Translations under genes and position numbers: made by a program | Source: Spirochaetes bacterium GWF1_51_8 | GTDB lineage: Bacteria > Spirochaetota > Brevinematia > Brevinematales > GWF1-51-8 | Assembly: GCA_001829415.1 (NCBI GenBank) | Contig: MIBE01000030.1 | Coordinates: forward strand, 101,243 to 155,125 | Direction of reading: 5' to 3' | DNA: 53,883 nucleotides | In this document: one piece after another, positions 12,301 through 20,385 of the stretch | Numbering within the stretch: the first letter of the stretch is position 1 | Layout of the letters: the number at the start of each line of letters is the position of its first letter | The notes under the pieces: model-generated | Databases searched by the model: none | The model's input: the letters and a program-made list of their open reading frames with translations, nothing else | Told to the model about the DNA's origin: nothing

Positions 12301-12856
12301 AGTCGATACGGACATACATCAGGTCTTTCTTGGTATCGATAATAAACTCGAGCCACGAACCCTTTTCGGGAACGATCTTCGAGGAAAATTCCTTGTTCTT
12401 GTAGCTGAAGAGAACACCGGGTGATTTGTAAATCTGGTTGACCACGACGCGTTCGGCGCCGTTGATGATAAACGTACCCCTGAGCGTCATCAGCGGGAAA
12501 TCCCCGATATAGATGTCCTTTTCCTTGATTTCGCCGGTATCCCGGTCGATCAGGCGGAAAACGGCCTTCACGGGAACGCTGTAAGTCAGGTTTTTATCGA
12601 AACACTCGTTCTCGGAGTATTTAATATTGCCTATTTCGTAATACGCGTAATCGATAACAAACTTGCCGTCCGTGCTCTCGATAGGGAACACCGAACGGAA
12701 GACGCCTTCCAAACCCTTGAGCGCGCGCTTTGTCGGAGGGACATCCGTCTGGAGAAAATCTTTATACGCCTTTAATTGGATATCCAAAAGATCGGGAAGG
12801 GTCACTCTTTCCTTTTTTGTCTTGGAAAAAGTCATTCTTTTAATTTTCAATGACAT
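9323..12856 (-). CDS. rpoB: RNA polymerase subunit beta
   Basis: 1177 residues, lacking the large lineage inserts of proteobacterial RpoB. The rifampicin-binding segment reads [20 protein letters not shown] then [20 protein letters not shown]; the residue equivalent to E. coli Ser531 is Ser476. Near the C-terminus [17 protein letters not shown] and [18 protein letters not shown] are present. The beta subunit forms half of the catalytic cleft. The start has GGAG six bases upstream. It follows rplL after a 127-nt spacer containing a strong hairpin (12891-12921). Confidence 0.99.
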   Translation of the reverse strand: [1177 protein letters not shown]

Positions 12857-12890
12857 ATTTGTCTCCGACTGTTTTATCAGAATAAATACA

Positions 12891-12921
12891 CATTCCCCTT
12901 CGTTTTACGGGAAGGGGAATG
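12891..12921 (-). promoter_or_regulatory. Hairpin in the rplL-rpoB spacer (attenuator or processing site)
   Basis: CATTCCCCTTC (12891-12901) and GAAGGGGAATG (12911-12921) form a perfect 11-bp stem with a 9-nt loop. On the minus strand it is followed by only a broken T-rich stretch (TGTATTTATT), so it looks like a partial terminator or RNase site that lowers rpoBC expression relative to rplJL, as known for the same spacer in E. coli. Confidence 0.7.
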
Positions 12922-12983
12922 CTATCTTCGACAATCAAATTGTGCGAATAAAAAGAGATGCCGCAAAAGTAGTAAAGAACCTA

Positions 12984-13379
12984 TTACTTGATTTCAACCA
13001 CCGCCCCGGCCGCTTCCAAATCTTTCTTGATCTTCTCCGCATCTGCTTTCTCGATATTCTCTTTGACGGCAGTAGCGCCGGCGGATTCGGTCAGATCCTT
13101 TGCTTCTTTCAGGGGCAATCCGGTAATATTTCTAACAACTTTGATGACTTCGACTTTCTTGTCACCGGGAGCCTTGATATAGACGGAGACGGTGCTGGCC
13201 TCTTCTTCCTTACCGCCATCGCCGGCGCCGGCCGAAGGAGCCGCTACAGCCGCTACAGCCATAGGCGCAGCCGCTTTCACATCAAACTTCTCTTCAATCG
13301 CCTTTCTCAGTTCGTTCAGTTCGAGAACTGTCATCTCGCTGATAATATCGATAACCTGAGTAATCTTGTCCTGAGCCAT
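12984..13379 (-). CDS. rplL: 50S ribosomal protein L7/L12
   Basis: 131 residues from the ATG at 13379 ([12 protein letters not shown]). The N-terminal dimerisation helix pair is followed by an Ala/Gly/Pro-rich hinge ([17 protein letters not shown]) and the C-terminal factor-binding domain with [21 protein letters not shown]. An in-frame upstream GTG/ATG at 13394 would add MRSKQ but has no conservation logic and the GAGGAG ribosome-binding site fits the 13379 start. L7/L12 forms the flexible stalk that recruits GTPase factors. The gene follows rplJ, which supplies its docking site. Confidence 0.97.
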   Translation of the reverse strand: MAQDKITQVIDIISEMTVLELNELRKAIEEKFDVKAAAPMAVAAVAAPSAGAGDGGKEEEASTVSVYIKAPGDKKVEVIKVVRNITGLPLKEAKDLTESAGATAVKENIEKADAEKIKKDLEAAGAVVEIK

Positions 13380-13414
13380 TTGTTTACTCCTCAATTATTT
13401 TCTATGTTGGAAAT

Positions 13415-13930
13415 TTAAGACTTCTTCTTCTCAAGCGCTTCGACCGTACCCATAAAGGTGGTGATCAGGCTGTTCAGCACTCCGGCGAACTGCCCCACGA
13501 CCGCGGTCATTGTCCCGGCGATTATCGCAATCAGTTCCTTCTTTCCGGGCAGTTTCGAAATTTCGATCACCTGCTTGTTGTCGTAAGCAGTGTTCGAGAC
13601 TAACCCGCCCTTGATCGCGCACTTCTCGTTCTTCTTCGCATATGCGATGATCGCCTTCAGGCAGTTGAGGACATCGGTCTTCGAGTAGATCAGGAGCGTG
13701 TTCTGCTTCAGATAAGGCTCCATTCCTTTGATACCGTTCTTATCCAAAGCGAGCTTCAGAAGACGGTTCTTCACGACGTGCGATCCGCCGCCGAGTTCAC
13801 GCACCTTCGCGCGAAGGTCTTCCATTTCGGTCACGGTCATTCCCTTGAAGTTCGCGACAATAAAGCCGTCAGTGTCCTTCAGGGTAGCGGCGAACTTTTC
13901 TATTACGTTGGTCTTTTCGACTTTAATCAT
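13415..13930 (-). CDS. rplJ: 50S ribosomal protein L10
   Basis: 171 residues, normal for L10. The N-terminal rRNA-binding domain includes DGFIVANFKGMTVTEMEDLR and the HVVKNRLLKLAL segment; the C-terminal helix that binds L7/L12 dimers ends LITTFMGTVEALEKKKS. L10 anchors the stalk. The gene lies 35 nt upstream of rplL and 26 nt downstream of rplA. In many bacteria L10 or the L10-L12 complex represses rplJ translation from its leader; the 26-nt spacer here is short for that. Confidence 0.97.
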   Translation of the reverse strand: MIKVEKTNVIEKFAATLKDTDGFIVANFKGMTVTEMEDLRAKVRELGGGSHVVKNRLLKLALDKNGIKGMEPYLKQNTLLIYSKTDVLNCLKAIIAYAKKNEKCAIKGGLVSNTAYDNKQVIEISKLPGKKELIAIIAGTMTAVVGQFAGVLNSLITTFMGTVEALEKKKS

Positions 13931-13956
13931 GGCAATTTCCTTTCTTTATGAAATTA

Positions 13957-14673
13957 TTAAGATAACTTCTTGAAGTCGACTGGAACCGCGAGGCCCATTG
14001 TCGGCGCGAGAGTCATGCTCGCCATATATTCGCCCTTGAGGTCTGACGGACGATTCTTCATGATCAGCTTATGGATAGCCATGGTGTTTTCGAGAAGCGC
14101 CGTTTCGCTGGAAGATTTCTTCCCGACTACGGCGTGAACATTTCCGGTCTTGTCCGCGCGGATTTCCACACGCCCGGCCTTATATTCCTTCACGACCTTC
14201 GTGACTTCCAAAGTGACCGTACCGGTCTTGGGGTTAGGCATCATCTTACGGCGGCCGAGGATAGCCCCGAGCTTACCGACAACCTTCATCATGTCCGGTG
14301 TCGCGATCACGGCGTCGAAATCCAGCCATCCGCCGAGGATTTTTTCAGAGAGGTCTTCACCGCCGACATAATCGGCTCCGGCGTCTTTCGCCTCGGTAGC
14401 CTTATCGCCCTGCGCGAACACGAGGACCTTCTTTTCCTTACCCACGGAATGCGGCATGACCAAGACGTCGCGGATCGTGTGCTTCTGCTTGATGTTCAGG
14501 TAGTAATGAAGCTCGATCGTCTCGTCGAACTTGGCGGTCGCTACTTCACGGACACGCTTGACAGCGTCTTCGACTGCATAGATCTGGTCGACATCGTGCT
14601 TTTCCAGCATCGCAAGGTAACGCTTCGTCCCTTTATAGGTGATCCCATTCTTTACAAGTACTTTCTTCGGCAT
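13957..14673 (-). CDS. rplA: 50S ribosomal protein L1
   Basis: 238 residues with the two-domain L1 pattern: [20 protein letters not shown], the [19 protein letters not shown] turn and the C-terminal [21 protein letters not shown]1 forms the mobile stalk at the ribosomal E site and is an autogenous translational repressor of the L11 operon in other bacteria. AGGAG precedes the ATG; the gene starts 3 nt after the rplK stop, suggesting translational coupling. Confidence 0.98.
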   Translation of the reverse strand: MPKKVLVKNGITYKGTKRYLAMLEKHDVDQIYAVEDAVKRVREVATAKFDETIELHYYLNIKQKHTIRDVLVMPHSVGKEKKVLVFAQGDKATEAKDAGADYVGGEDLSEKILGGWLDFDAVIATPDMMKVVGKLGAILGRRKMMPNPKTGTVTLEVTKVVKEYKAGRVEIRADKTGNVHAVVGKKSSSETALLENTMAIHKLIMKNRPSDLKGEYMASMTLAPTMGLAVPVDFKKLS

Positions 14674-14676
14674 TGT

Positions 14677-15105
14677 TTACTCCTCGACTTCCACACCCAT
14701 ATTACGGGCAGTACCCGCGATTACCCGCATAGCCGCATCTAAATTAAAAGCGTTCAGATCGGGCATTTTGATCTGGGCGATTTTCTTCAATTGTTCTTTT
14801 GTCAATGTGCCTTTCTTTTCCTTATTAGGAGCGGCGGAACCCTTCTCGATCCCGAGCTCTTTTTTGATCAGGTTCGAGGCGGGAGGAGTCTTCAGGACAA
14901 ACGTAAACGTCCTGTCGTCGAAGATCGTAATTACAACAGGAATCACGAATCCGACTTTATCCTTCGTCGCTTCATTGAACTGCTTACAGAATTCCATAAG
15001 CTGTATACCGTAAGGACCGAGGGCGGTACCAACGGGAGGGGCTGGATTCGCCTTGGTGGCTTCCAACTGAAGTTTTACCTCAGCCTTTACTTTTTTCTTA
15101 GCCAT
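14677..15105 (-). CDS. rplK: 50S ribosomal protein L11
   Basis: 142 residues with the family signature [20 protein letters not shown] near the N-terminus and the thiostrepton-binding C-terminal domain containing [19 protein letters not shown] and the [12 protein letters not shown] end. L11 forms the GTPase-associated centre with 23S rRNA. It is 25 nt downstream of nusG with AGGAG at its start, in the canonical nusG-rplK-rplA order. Confidence 0.98.
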   Translation of the reverse strand: MAKKKVKAEVKLQLEATKANPAPPVGTALGPYGIQLMEFCKQFNEATKDKVGFVIPVVITIFDDRTFTFVLKTPPASNLIKKELGIEKGSAAPNKEKKGTLTKEQLKKIAQIKMPDLNAFNLDAAMRVIAGTARNMGVEVEE

Positions 15106-15130
15106 TTTCCGTTCTCCTTAGAAACAAGAA

Positions 15131-15691
15131 TTATATCTTATGCACCTGGTTAAAACCGAGTTCTACCGGCGTCAGACGCCCGAAGATCTCCACCCTGACG
15201 GTGAGGCTGTTTTTTTCCTGTGAAATCGCCTCGACTTCGCCTTCGAAGTCCTTGAACGGGCCTTCGCCGATCCTGACACGTTCGCCGAGTTCGAACCCGG
15301 ACTCGAGCTTCGCGAGATCGGTCTTGATATCGCCGGTCCTTTCGAAGATAGACTTTACCTCTTCGTAGTTTAACGGTTCGGGGCGCTTGTTCCCGCCGCC
15401 GGCGTTGAGGAACATCCCTACCCCGTTGATCGACTTGATTTCCGCGTAGATTTTTTTCCAGATGGAATCGTCTTCGGGAAGATCGAGCTCTACAAGAACA
15501 TATCCGGGATATATCTTTCTCTTCTTGATAACTTTTTTATTCTTCTTCTCGACCGTATAGTCTTCTTCCGGCACGCGCGCGTCCAGAAGAACATCCTTCA
15601 ACGCGTCGATATTCTTTTTCGCTACAAGTTTATGATATACACTATTTTCGAACCCGGTGTATACCTGAATTACGAACCACCCTCTTGCCAT
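15131..15691 (-). CDS. nusG: Transcription termination/antitermination factor NusG
   Basis: 186 residues. The NGN domain begins ARGWFVIQVYTGFENSV and includes KIYPGYVLVELDL; the KOW domain is GFELGERVRIGEGPFKDFEG. NusG binds the polymerase clamp and contacts S10 or Rho through the KOW domain. There is no strong Shine-Dalgarno; the ATG lies one base beyond the secE stop codon (TAAAATG), so translation is probably coupled to secE. No extra domain is inserted, unlike some spirochaete and Aquificota NusG proteins. Confidence 0.97.
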   Translation of the reverse strand: MARGWFVIQVYTGFENSVYHKLVAKKNIDALKDVLLDARVPEEDYTVEKKNKKVIKKRKIYPGYVLVELDLPEDDSIWKKIYAEIKSINGVGMFLNAGGGNKRPEPLNYEEVKSIFERTGDIKTDLAKLESGFELGERVRIGEGPFKDFEGEVEAISQEKNSLTVRVEIFGRLTPVELGFNQVHKI

Positions 15692-15692
15692 T

Positions 15693-15884
15693 TTATTTCA
15701 CCAATGCTAAAAGGACTAACTCGACAAGCCAGTCGATAGCGGAGAGGAAAATCGCAAAAACTACGATAAAACCGATCACGACTACAGAGGACGAGATCGC
15801 GGTGTCCTTGGACGGCCAAGTCACCTTCTTGAGCTCTTCGATACTCTCTTTTATAAAGTTGACGATCCTTGAAAAAAAGCCCAT
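15693..15884 (-). CDS. secE: Preprotein translocase subunit SecE
   Basis: 63 residues in the short single-span form of SecE. An amphipathic N-terminal helix (FSRIVNFIKESIEELKKVTWP) contains the conserved WP pair followed by one membrane span, about residues 30-60. SecE clamps SecY in the inner membrane. Gene position between tRNA-Trp and nusG is the conserved bacterial arrangement and supports the call despite low sequence conservation. Confidence 0.95.
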   Translation of the reverse strand: MGFFSRIVNFIKESIEELKKVTWPSKDTAISSSVVVIGFIVVFAIFLSAIDWLVELVLLALVK

Positions 15885-15912
15885 AGAACTCTCCGTATAA
15901 AAAATAAAAAAT

Positions 15913-15985
15913 CAGGGCAGGAGGGATTTGAACCCCCAGCCCGCGGTTTTGGAGACCGCTGCTCTACCGTTAGAGCTACTGCCCT
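15913..15985 (-). tRNA. tRNA-Trp (anticodon CCA)
   Basis: Minus-strand cloverleaf with a 7-bp acceptor AGGGCAG/CTGCCCT, D-stem GCTC/GAGC, anticodon stem-loop with CTCCAAA (anticodon CCA), and T-arm GGTTCAAATC. Discriminator base is G, as required by tryptophanyl-tRNA synthetase. The 3' CCA is not encoded. It lies between rpmG and secE, a widespread arrangement. Confidence 0.95.
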
Positions 15986-15990
15986 AATTG

Positions 15991-16146
15991 TTATTTTACT
16001 TCCTTATGCATCGTGTGCTTCTTGTCGCGCGAACAATACTTCTTCAAATGTATTTTACCGCGAAGCTGAGTCATATTTTTCGACTTAACCGTGGTATAAT
16101 TGCGCTCGCCGCAGACTTCACATTCTAATGTTACTATCGTTGCCAT
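15991..16146 (-). CDS. rpmG: 50S ribosomal protein L33
   Basis: A 51-residue [22 protein letters not shown], ending [17 protein letters not shown], the compact L33 fold. Three of the four cysteines of the zinc-ribbon form remain (Cys9, Cys12, Cys38); Asp41 stands where the fourth would be, so this is an intermediate between zinc-binding and zinc-free L33 types. It lies between the two tRNA genes in the operon. The gene is short and easily missed; start supported by GAGG upstream. Confidence 0.95.
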   Translation of the reverse strand: MATIVTLECEVCGERNYTTVKSKNMTQLRGKIHLKKYCSRDKKHTMHKEVK

Positions 16147-16174
16147 TTCTCACCTCAAAATTTATAAAATCCTG

Positions 16175-16247
16175 AGCCCTCAGACGGAATTGAACCGTCG
16201 ACCCCCTCCTTACCATGGAGGTGCTCTACCAGCTGAGCTATAAGGGC
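16175..16247 (-). tRNA. tRNA-Thr (anticodon GGT)
   Basis: Minus-strand cloverleaf: acceptor GCCCTTA/TGAGGGC, D-arm AGCTCAGCTGGTAGAGC, anticodon loop ATGGTAA giving GGT, variable GGGTC, T-arm GGTTCAATTCC. Discriminator T, CCA not encoded. It is the first gene of the superoperon, about 16 nt after the -10 element of the promoter at 16263-16291. Confidence 0.95.
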
Positions 16248-16262
16248 TTAAGAAAGTTTGAT

Positions 16263-16291
16263 ATTATACACCACTTCATGAACTAAGTCAA
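16263..16291 (-). promoter_or_regulatory. Promoter of the tRNA-Thr/rpmG/secE/nusG/rpl/rpoBC operon
   Basis: TTGACT (16286-16291) and TATAAT (16263-16268) on the minus strand with a 17-base spacer, directly upstream of tRNA-Thr. It is the only strong promoter seen before rpoB, so it probably drives everything through rpoC. Confidence 0.85.
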
Positions 16292-16380
16292 GAAATGCTG
16301 AAATCATTTTTCAAAGTATATACTTCAAGCTCATTTCCCCGATTCCGGGTGCAGTGGATGCGAATTACGTGCTCAATATT

Positions 16381-16408
16381 TTACATTAGTTTTATCTGTC
16401 TGTAAAAT
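16381..16408 (+). promoter_or_regulatory. Probable promoter of the first lipoprotein paralog
   Basis: TTACAT (16381-16386) and TAAAAT (16403-16408), 16-base spacer, 27 bases before the ATG at 16435. It diverges from the ribosomal operon promoter at 16263-16291. Confidence 0.45.
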
Positions 16409-16434
16409 ATTTAGTAGGGAAAGGAGGAGCTAAT

Positions 16435-17709
16435 ATGAAAAGGTATACTTTATTTATCACTTTGTCACTGTTTTCTGTGATTACCGCATCGTGCGGGCTG
16501 TTTATCTACAATCCCGCGGGCCCGGGTCTCGCCCCGCTCGTCACCGTATCGGGCGGCTATCTCAGTACCGATCAATTCAACGAAATCTCGCCGTTTATGT
16601 TCCGCACATCCGACGGATTTGCTTATCTCTTCTTTTCATCCGACCGTGAGGGTAACTACGATATCTATATGGCAAAGATGCTCGAGGACGGGACGTTCGA
16701 CGAGCCGTACAGGCTGCCGGAACCGGTGAATACGACAAACTTTGACGAGATATTCCCGATCGTCGTCGACGCCGAATGGGAACTCCGTTATGTCATACTC
16801 AGAATCACAAACCAGCAGACTAACGTCGTCATCATCGCGACCGATTCCACGAATATCACGAACTTCTCAATGGCTACTGTGAGCGATACCATCCCCGCCC
16901 CGGGATTATCGGGCATGGGATACTTCAAGGAAGTGATCAATGGATTCGATTTTGTCGGGTTATCTACCGGAGATTCAGCAGACCTCGAGTTTTATAATCC
17001 GTTCGAAGGTTTAAGTTTAGTGCAAACCCATCTACTCCTGACACCGCACTTCTACGTCAACACCTACCTTTTACCCTCGCCGAACGGATACACGCTGCTT
17101 TTTGCAAAAGATGTCCTGTCCGGCGGGAAGCACCAGATATCAGCGGAATCTGTCGCATACATATCATACACTGTTACAAATATTATAGTTTTCGTTACAA
17201 ACATCACAAATATCAATTTAACCAACAAAAATGTTATCCCGTCCGACCTGTATATATCCGGGTATAACGATATCCATCCGACGGTGGATATCGCCGGGGA
17301 ATATAAGATTTATTTTGCGTCGGATCGCAACGAGGACGAGTTTCCAGGCGACTACGACCTGTACCGTTACAATATAGACACTTTCGACACTATCCCGTCA
17401 GTGTCCGCGTTAGCGCATGCCGATTCCGTTCCGCCAGCCGTGGATTTCGGCCTGCTTCAGGACTACGACCTTGTATATTCGGATTTTGATGTGCATATTA
17501 CCGATTACTTCTGTTCGGATACCTTTATCAAGGCGTATGCCTCGACGAACGGAATCGATTTTTGGAAAATCGACCATTCCGGACTGAACGGATTGTGGAA
17601 AGTCTATTTGTATGAGGGCGGCCAGTTCAATGTCCATGTTTACAGCGAGGACTGGTTCGGAAATACGTCATTGACAAATTCCATATTTGTGACAAATATT
17701 ATCGCCTGA
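16435..17709 (+). CDS. Lipoprotein paralog 1 of 6, PD40/TolB-like propeller motifs
   Basis: 424 residues. Signal peptide with lipobox TASC (lipidated Cys20), then the family block ending LSTDQFNEISPFMFR. Two WD40-like (PD40) repeats are clear: SSDREGNYDIYMAKM near residue 70 and FASDRNEDEFPGDYDLYRYN near residue 300. The middle is rich in Thr-Asn (TNIIVFVTNITNINLTNKN) and the last 80 residues resemble a small beta-sandwich. By its signal it is anchored to a membrane facing the periplasm or the surface. It has the strongest Shine-Dalgarno of the set (AAGGAGGAG). It is the most divergent of the six copies, with an extra acidic insert in the second motif. Function unknown; ligand binding or display is only a guess. 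Confidence 0.9.
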   Translation: MKRYTLFITLSLFSVITASCGLFIYNPAGPGLAPLVTVSGGYLSTDQFNEISPFMFRTSDGFAYLFFSSDREGNYDIYMAKMLEDGTFDEPYRLPEPVNTTNFDEIFPIVVDAEWELRYVILRITNQQTNVVIIATDSTNITNFSMATVSDTIPAPGLSGMGYFKEVINGFDFVGLSTGDSADLEFYNPFEGLSLVQTHLLLTPHFYVNTYLLPSPNGYTLLFAKDVLSGGKHQISAESVAYISYTVTNIIVFVTNITNINLTNKNVIPSDLYISGYNDIHPTVDIAGEYKIYFASDRNEDEFPGDYDLYRYNIDTFDTIPSVSALAHADSVPPAVDFGLLQDYDLVYSDFDVHITDYFCSDTFIKAYASTNGIDFWKIDHSGLNGLWKVYLYEGGQFNVHVYSEDWFGNTSLTNSIFVTNIIA

Positions 17710-17737
17710 AATATTTCAAGCGAATCGGGCGGATAGA

Positions 17738-17766
17738 TTGAATTTTCAGTCAAACCGTGGTATATT
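17738..17766 (+). promoter_or_regulatory. Promoter of lipoprotein paralog 2
   Basis: TTGAAT (17738-17743) and TATATT (17761-17766) with a 17-base spacer, 33 bases before the ATG at 17799. It lies in the 89-nt gap after paralog 1. Confidence 0.65.
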
Positions 17767-17798
17767 GCTTGTTTAGTAACAGTAAGCGGAGGCATAAA

Positions 17799-18995
17799 AT
17801 GAGAAAGGGTTGGATTTTAGGCATTTTGTTGATTCTCCAGTCGTGCGGGATACTGATGTTGTCCGATAAGGACGGGCAGTTGACACCGCTCGCCGTGACT
17901 TCCGGCGGGTATCTCAGTTCGGACAAGGATAACGAAATCACTCCGTATCTCTTCCGGGTTTCTCCCGGTGAAGCATATCTTCTCTATTCATCGGATAAAA
18001 ACGGAACCTACGATATCTTTTGCGCAAAGATGAACGCCGATGGGACATTTGAGCCGCCGTTCGCGTTACCCGGGCTTGTGAACTCTCCCGCCTCCGACGA
18101 GATCTATCCGGTCTGCGTATCGAATATCGCGAAAAGCCGTTACACTCTGGCTTATCTAAGTATCCTTGCAAACGTCACCAATCTTGTTTGCGTGGATGTG
18201 ATGCCGTTTACCTTTACTTTTACAAACTCCAATACCGCCCCTGCCATCAATCCGACCGGATTGGGTTCGATTTTTATGAACGGTCAATACTTCATGATGA
18301 CATCGTTCGGCGCGAAGAACTTCAGTATCTATAATATTTCCGGCGATACTATTCAACTTTACTATCTCCGTGAATTCCTTTCAAATACCCGTTACGCAAG
18401 CGGAAATATTATCGAGAACGACTCGACGAATTTCGACACGATTATCTACCTGAAGGAGAATTATCTCGCGGGGAAAACCCAAATCGAAATCGAACTTGCC
18501 GTGGTCACCGGGGGATTCATGACAAACAGTTTTATCCTTTCGCCCGGTGTCTATGCCTCATCCTACAACGATAGTACGCCATCGATGGATTTCTACTGCG
18601 GCTTTAAGCTCTATTTCGCCTCGGACCGTTACGGCAAAGGCAACTACGACCTGTTCCGTTATAACATAGTCACCCCCGATAAAATGACAGAATTGGATTT
18701 CGTTTTCGGCTTGGATAATGTACGTCCGGTCGCGACAGTGACTTCTCCGACAAACGGACAGACCAATGTAATGCTAAATCCTACCCTTATCGCGAACGCA
18801 TTCGATCCGGCGCCTTCCAGCGGTGTATTGTCGGTTTGGGGTTCGGTAAATGGCGGGCCATTTAAACAGGTTTTCTTCTCAATGTACGAGTACTTTACTA
18901 CGCTTACATCCGGGAGTCATTCGTACCGGGTATTTGCTGTCGATAAATCAGGAAATTATTCATTGACGAATGAGATTAGTTTTGAGGTGCAATAG
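17799..18995 (+). CDS. Lipoprotein paralog 2 of 6, PD40/TolB-like propeller motifs
   Basis: 398 residues from the ATG at 17799, chosen because GGAGG lies six bases upstream and because MRKGWILGILLILQSC then forms a proper lipoprotein signal (Cys16); the longer reading from 17757 would put charged residues before it. PD40-type motifs SSDKNGTYDIFCAKM near residue 70 and FASDRYGKGNYDLFRYN near residue 290 bracket a divergent centre. The C-terminal about 85 residues (starting RPVATVTSPTNGQTNV) look like a bacterial Ig-like domain. The first about 110 bases of coding sequence are almost identical to paralog 3, indicating recent duplication or gene conversion of that block. Confidence 0.9.
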   Translation: MRKGWILGILLILQSCGILMLSDKDGQLTPLAVTSGGYLSSDKDNEITPYLFRVSPGEAYLLYSSDKNGTYDIFCAKMNADGTFEPPFALPGLVNSPASDEIYPVCVSNIAKSRYTLAYLSILANVTNLVCVDVMPFTFTFTNSNTAPAINPTGLGSIFMNGQYFMMTSFGAKNFSIYNISGDTIQLYYLREFLSNTRYASGNIIENDSTNFDTIIYLKENYLAGKTQIEIELAVVTGGFMTNSFILSPGVYASSYNDSTPSMDFYCGFKLYFASDRYGKGNYDLFRYNIVTPDKMTELDFVFGLDNVRPVATVTSPTNGQTNVMLNPTLIANAFDPAPSSGVLSVWGSVNGGPFKQVFFSMYEYFTTLTSGSHSYRVFAVDKSGNYSLTNEISFEVQ

Positions 18996-19037
18996 CCAAA
19001 AGGATATATAGTTCATTACTATAGAAGGAGGTGGGAT

Positions 19038-20237
19038 ATGAAAAAGGGTTGGATTTTGGGTTTAGTGTTGATTCTCCAGTCGTGCGGGATACTAATGTTG
19101 TCCGATAAGGACGAGCAGTTGACACCGCTCGCGGTCTCGTCAGGCGGATATCTGAGTACCGACGACTTCAACGAGATTACGCCGTTTATCTACCGTTATC
19201 AAAATACAAACATGCTATTCTTCTCATCCGACCGTGCTGGAAGCTACGATATCTACTATGCGGTGATCAATCCGGATGGGACATTCGAAGCTCCGGTCAT
19301 TCTGCCCACGAATATTAATTCACCGGATAAAGATGAAATCTACCCCGTTCTCTATAATGGCTTCGGTCTGGTATTATCATTTATCCGGGCAAACTCGGGA
19401 TCGTCGAATGTTATCAATCTGATGTGTTGGAATCTCGGCTTTACCAATTTCAATGTTTATTCAGGAATGCCTGTCACAAATTCAACCGGATTGGGACTAT
19501 TGAAAAATTATCTCATAGTAGCATATGGAGGCTCAAAAATCACGCTTTTCGATTTATCTCAATCGATGAGCGGTACCACAAATGAAACCAATCTGCTTGT
19601 TCATGCTTATTCCGCGAATTCCATCACTATTCCGCTTTCTACCAATATCAATACTTACTCCGAACTGTATATCAAGGACTCGGTTCTTAACGGAAAACAT
19701 CAAATCACGGTCGAAGGAAAGGCCAGATTTTGGTTCGGCGCCGCATATATTGTTACAAATCAGGCCATGTCGGCAAGTTTGTACCATTCATCCTACAACG
19801 ACATCTCTCCGTTCGTAGACTTCGAGAACGGTTACAAGATTTACTTCGCTTCGGATAGATATGGTAATGGGAACTACGATCTCTACCGGTATAATCTAAA
19901 TACTATAGATAAACTCCCCCATGTTGCCCCGCTACTATCATGGGATACTTCCGCTCCGTCAGTAAGTTTCTATAGTCCTACAAATGGTTCAGTTTTAGGG
20001 GAAGGGTCTCGGACTATACAGGTCGCCGCATCGGATACGGCTCTTGGAAGCGGGATATATGGGGTGTATTGCGCGCTTGACGGCGGTTTGTTCCTGAAAA
20101 TGACGTATGTAACATCCAACTGGCAAGTCAGCATGTATTTAAATGCCGGATTCCATACCCTGAAAACATATACCGTCGATAAAATGGGAAACTGTTCCGA
20201 AACAAACGAGATCATCATCGAGGCTTTGATCTCTTAG
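19038..20237 (+). CDS. Lipoprotein paralog 3 of 6, PD40/TolB-like propeller motifs
   Basis: 399 residues starting MKKGWILGLVLILQSC (lipid Cys16) behind AAGGAGGTG. Motifs SSDRAGSYDIYYAVI and FASDRYGNGNYDLYRYN occupy the same places as in the other copies. The N-terminal block matches paralog 2 nearly base for base, but the centre (residues about 100-250) is unrelated at a glance. The C-terminal sandwich-like tail includes SPTNGSVLGEGSRTIQVAAS and a CALDGGLFLKM strand shared with paralogs 4-6. The 42-nt gap after paralog 2 holds no convincing promoter, so 2 and 3 may be co-transcribed. Function unknown. Confidence 0.9.
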   Translation: MKKGWILGLVLILQSCGILMLSDKDEQLTPLAVSSGGYLSTDDFNEITPFIYRYQNTNMLFFSSDRAGSYDIYYAVINPDGTFEAPVILPTNINSPDKDEIYPVLYNGFGLVLSFIRANSGSSNVINLMCWNLGFTNFNVYSGMPVTNSTGLGLLKNYLIVAYGGSKITLFDLSQSMSGTTNETNLLVHAYSANSITIPLSTNINTYSELYIKDSVLNGKHQITVEGKARFWFGAAYIVTNQAMSASLYHSSYNDISPFVDFENGYKIYFASDRYGNGNYDLYRYNLNTIDKLPHVAPLLSWDTSAPSVSFYSPTNGSVLGEGSRTIQVAASDTALGSGIYGVYCALDGGLFLKMTYVTSNWQVSMYLNAGFHTLKTYTVDKMGNCSETNEIIIEALIS

Positions 20238-20329
20238 AAATCAAAATAAGGCCGCAGGAAAAGTAACAGCACCGTCTGATCTGTACTTTCTAACTAATCT
20301 TCGTTGCTTATCATTTTTCCACTCGGAAT

Positions 20330-20358
20330 TTGATTTTCTACTTAAATTGTAGTAATAT
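20330..20358 (+). promoter_or_regulatory. Promoter of lipoprotein paralog 4
   Basis: TTGATT (20330-20335) and TAATAT (20353-20358) with a 17-base spacer, 28 bases before the ATG at 20386. Confidence 0.6.
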
Positions 20359-20385
20359 ATATTGTTGTAGGGAAAGGAGGTGTTT

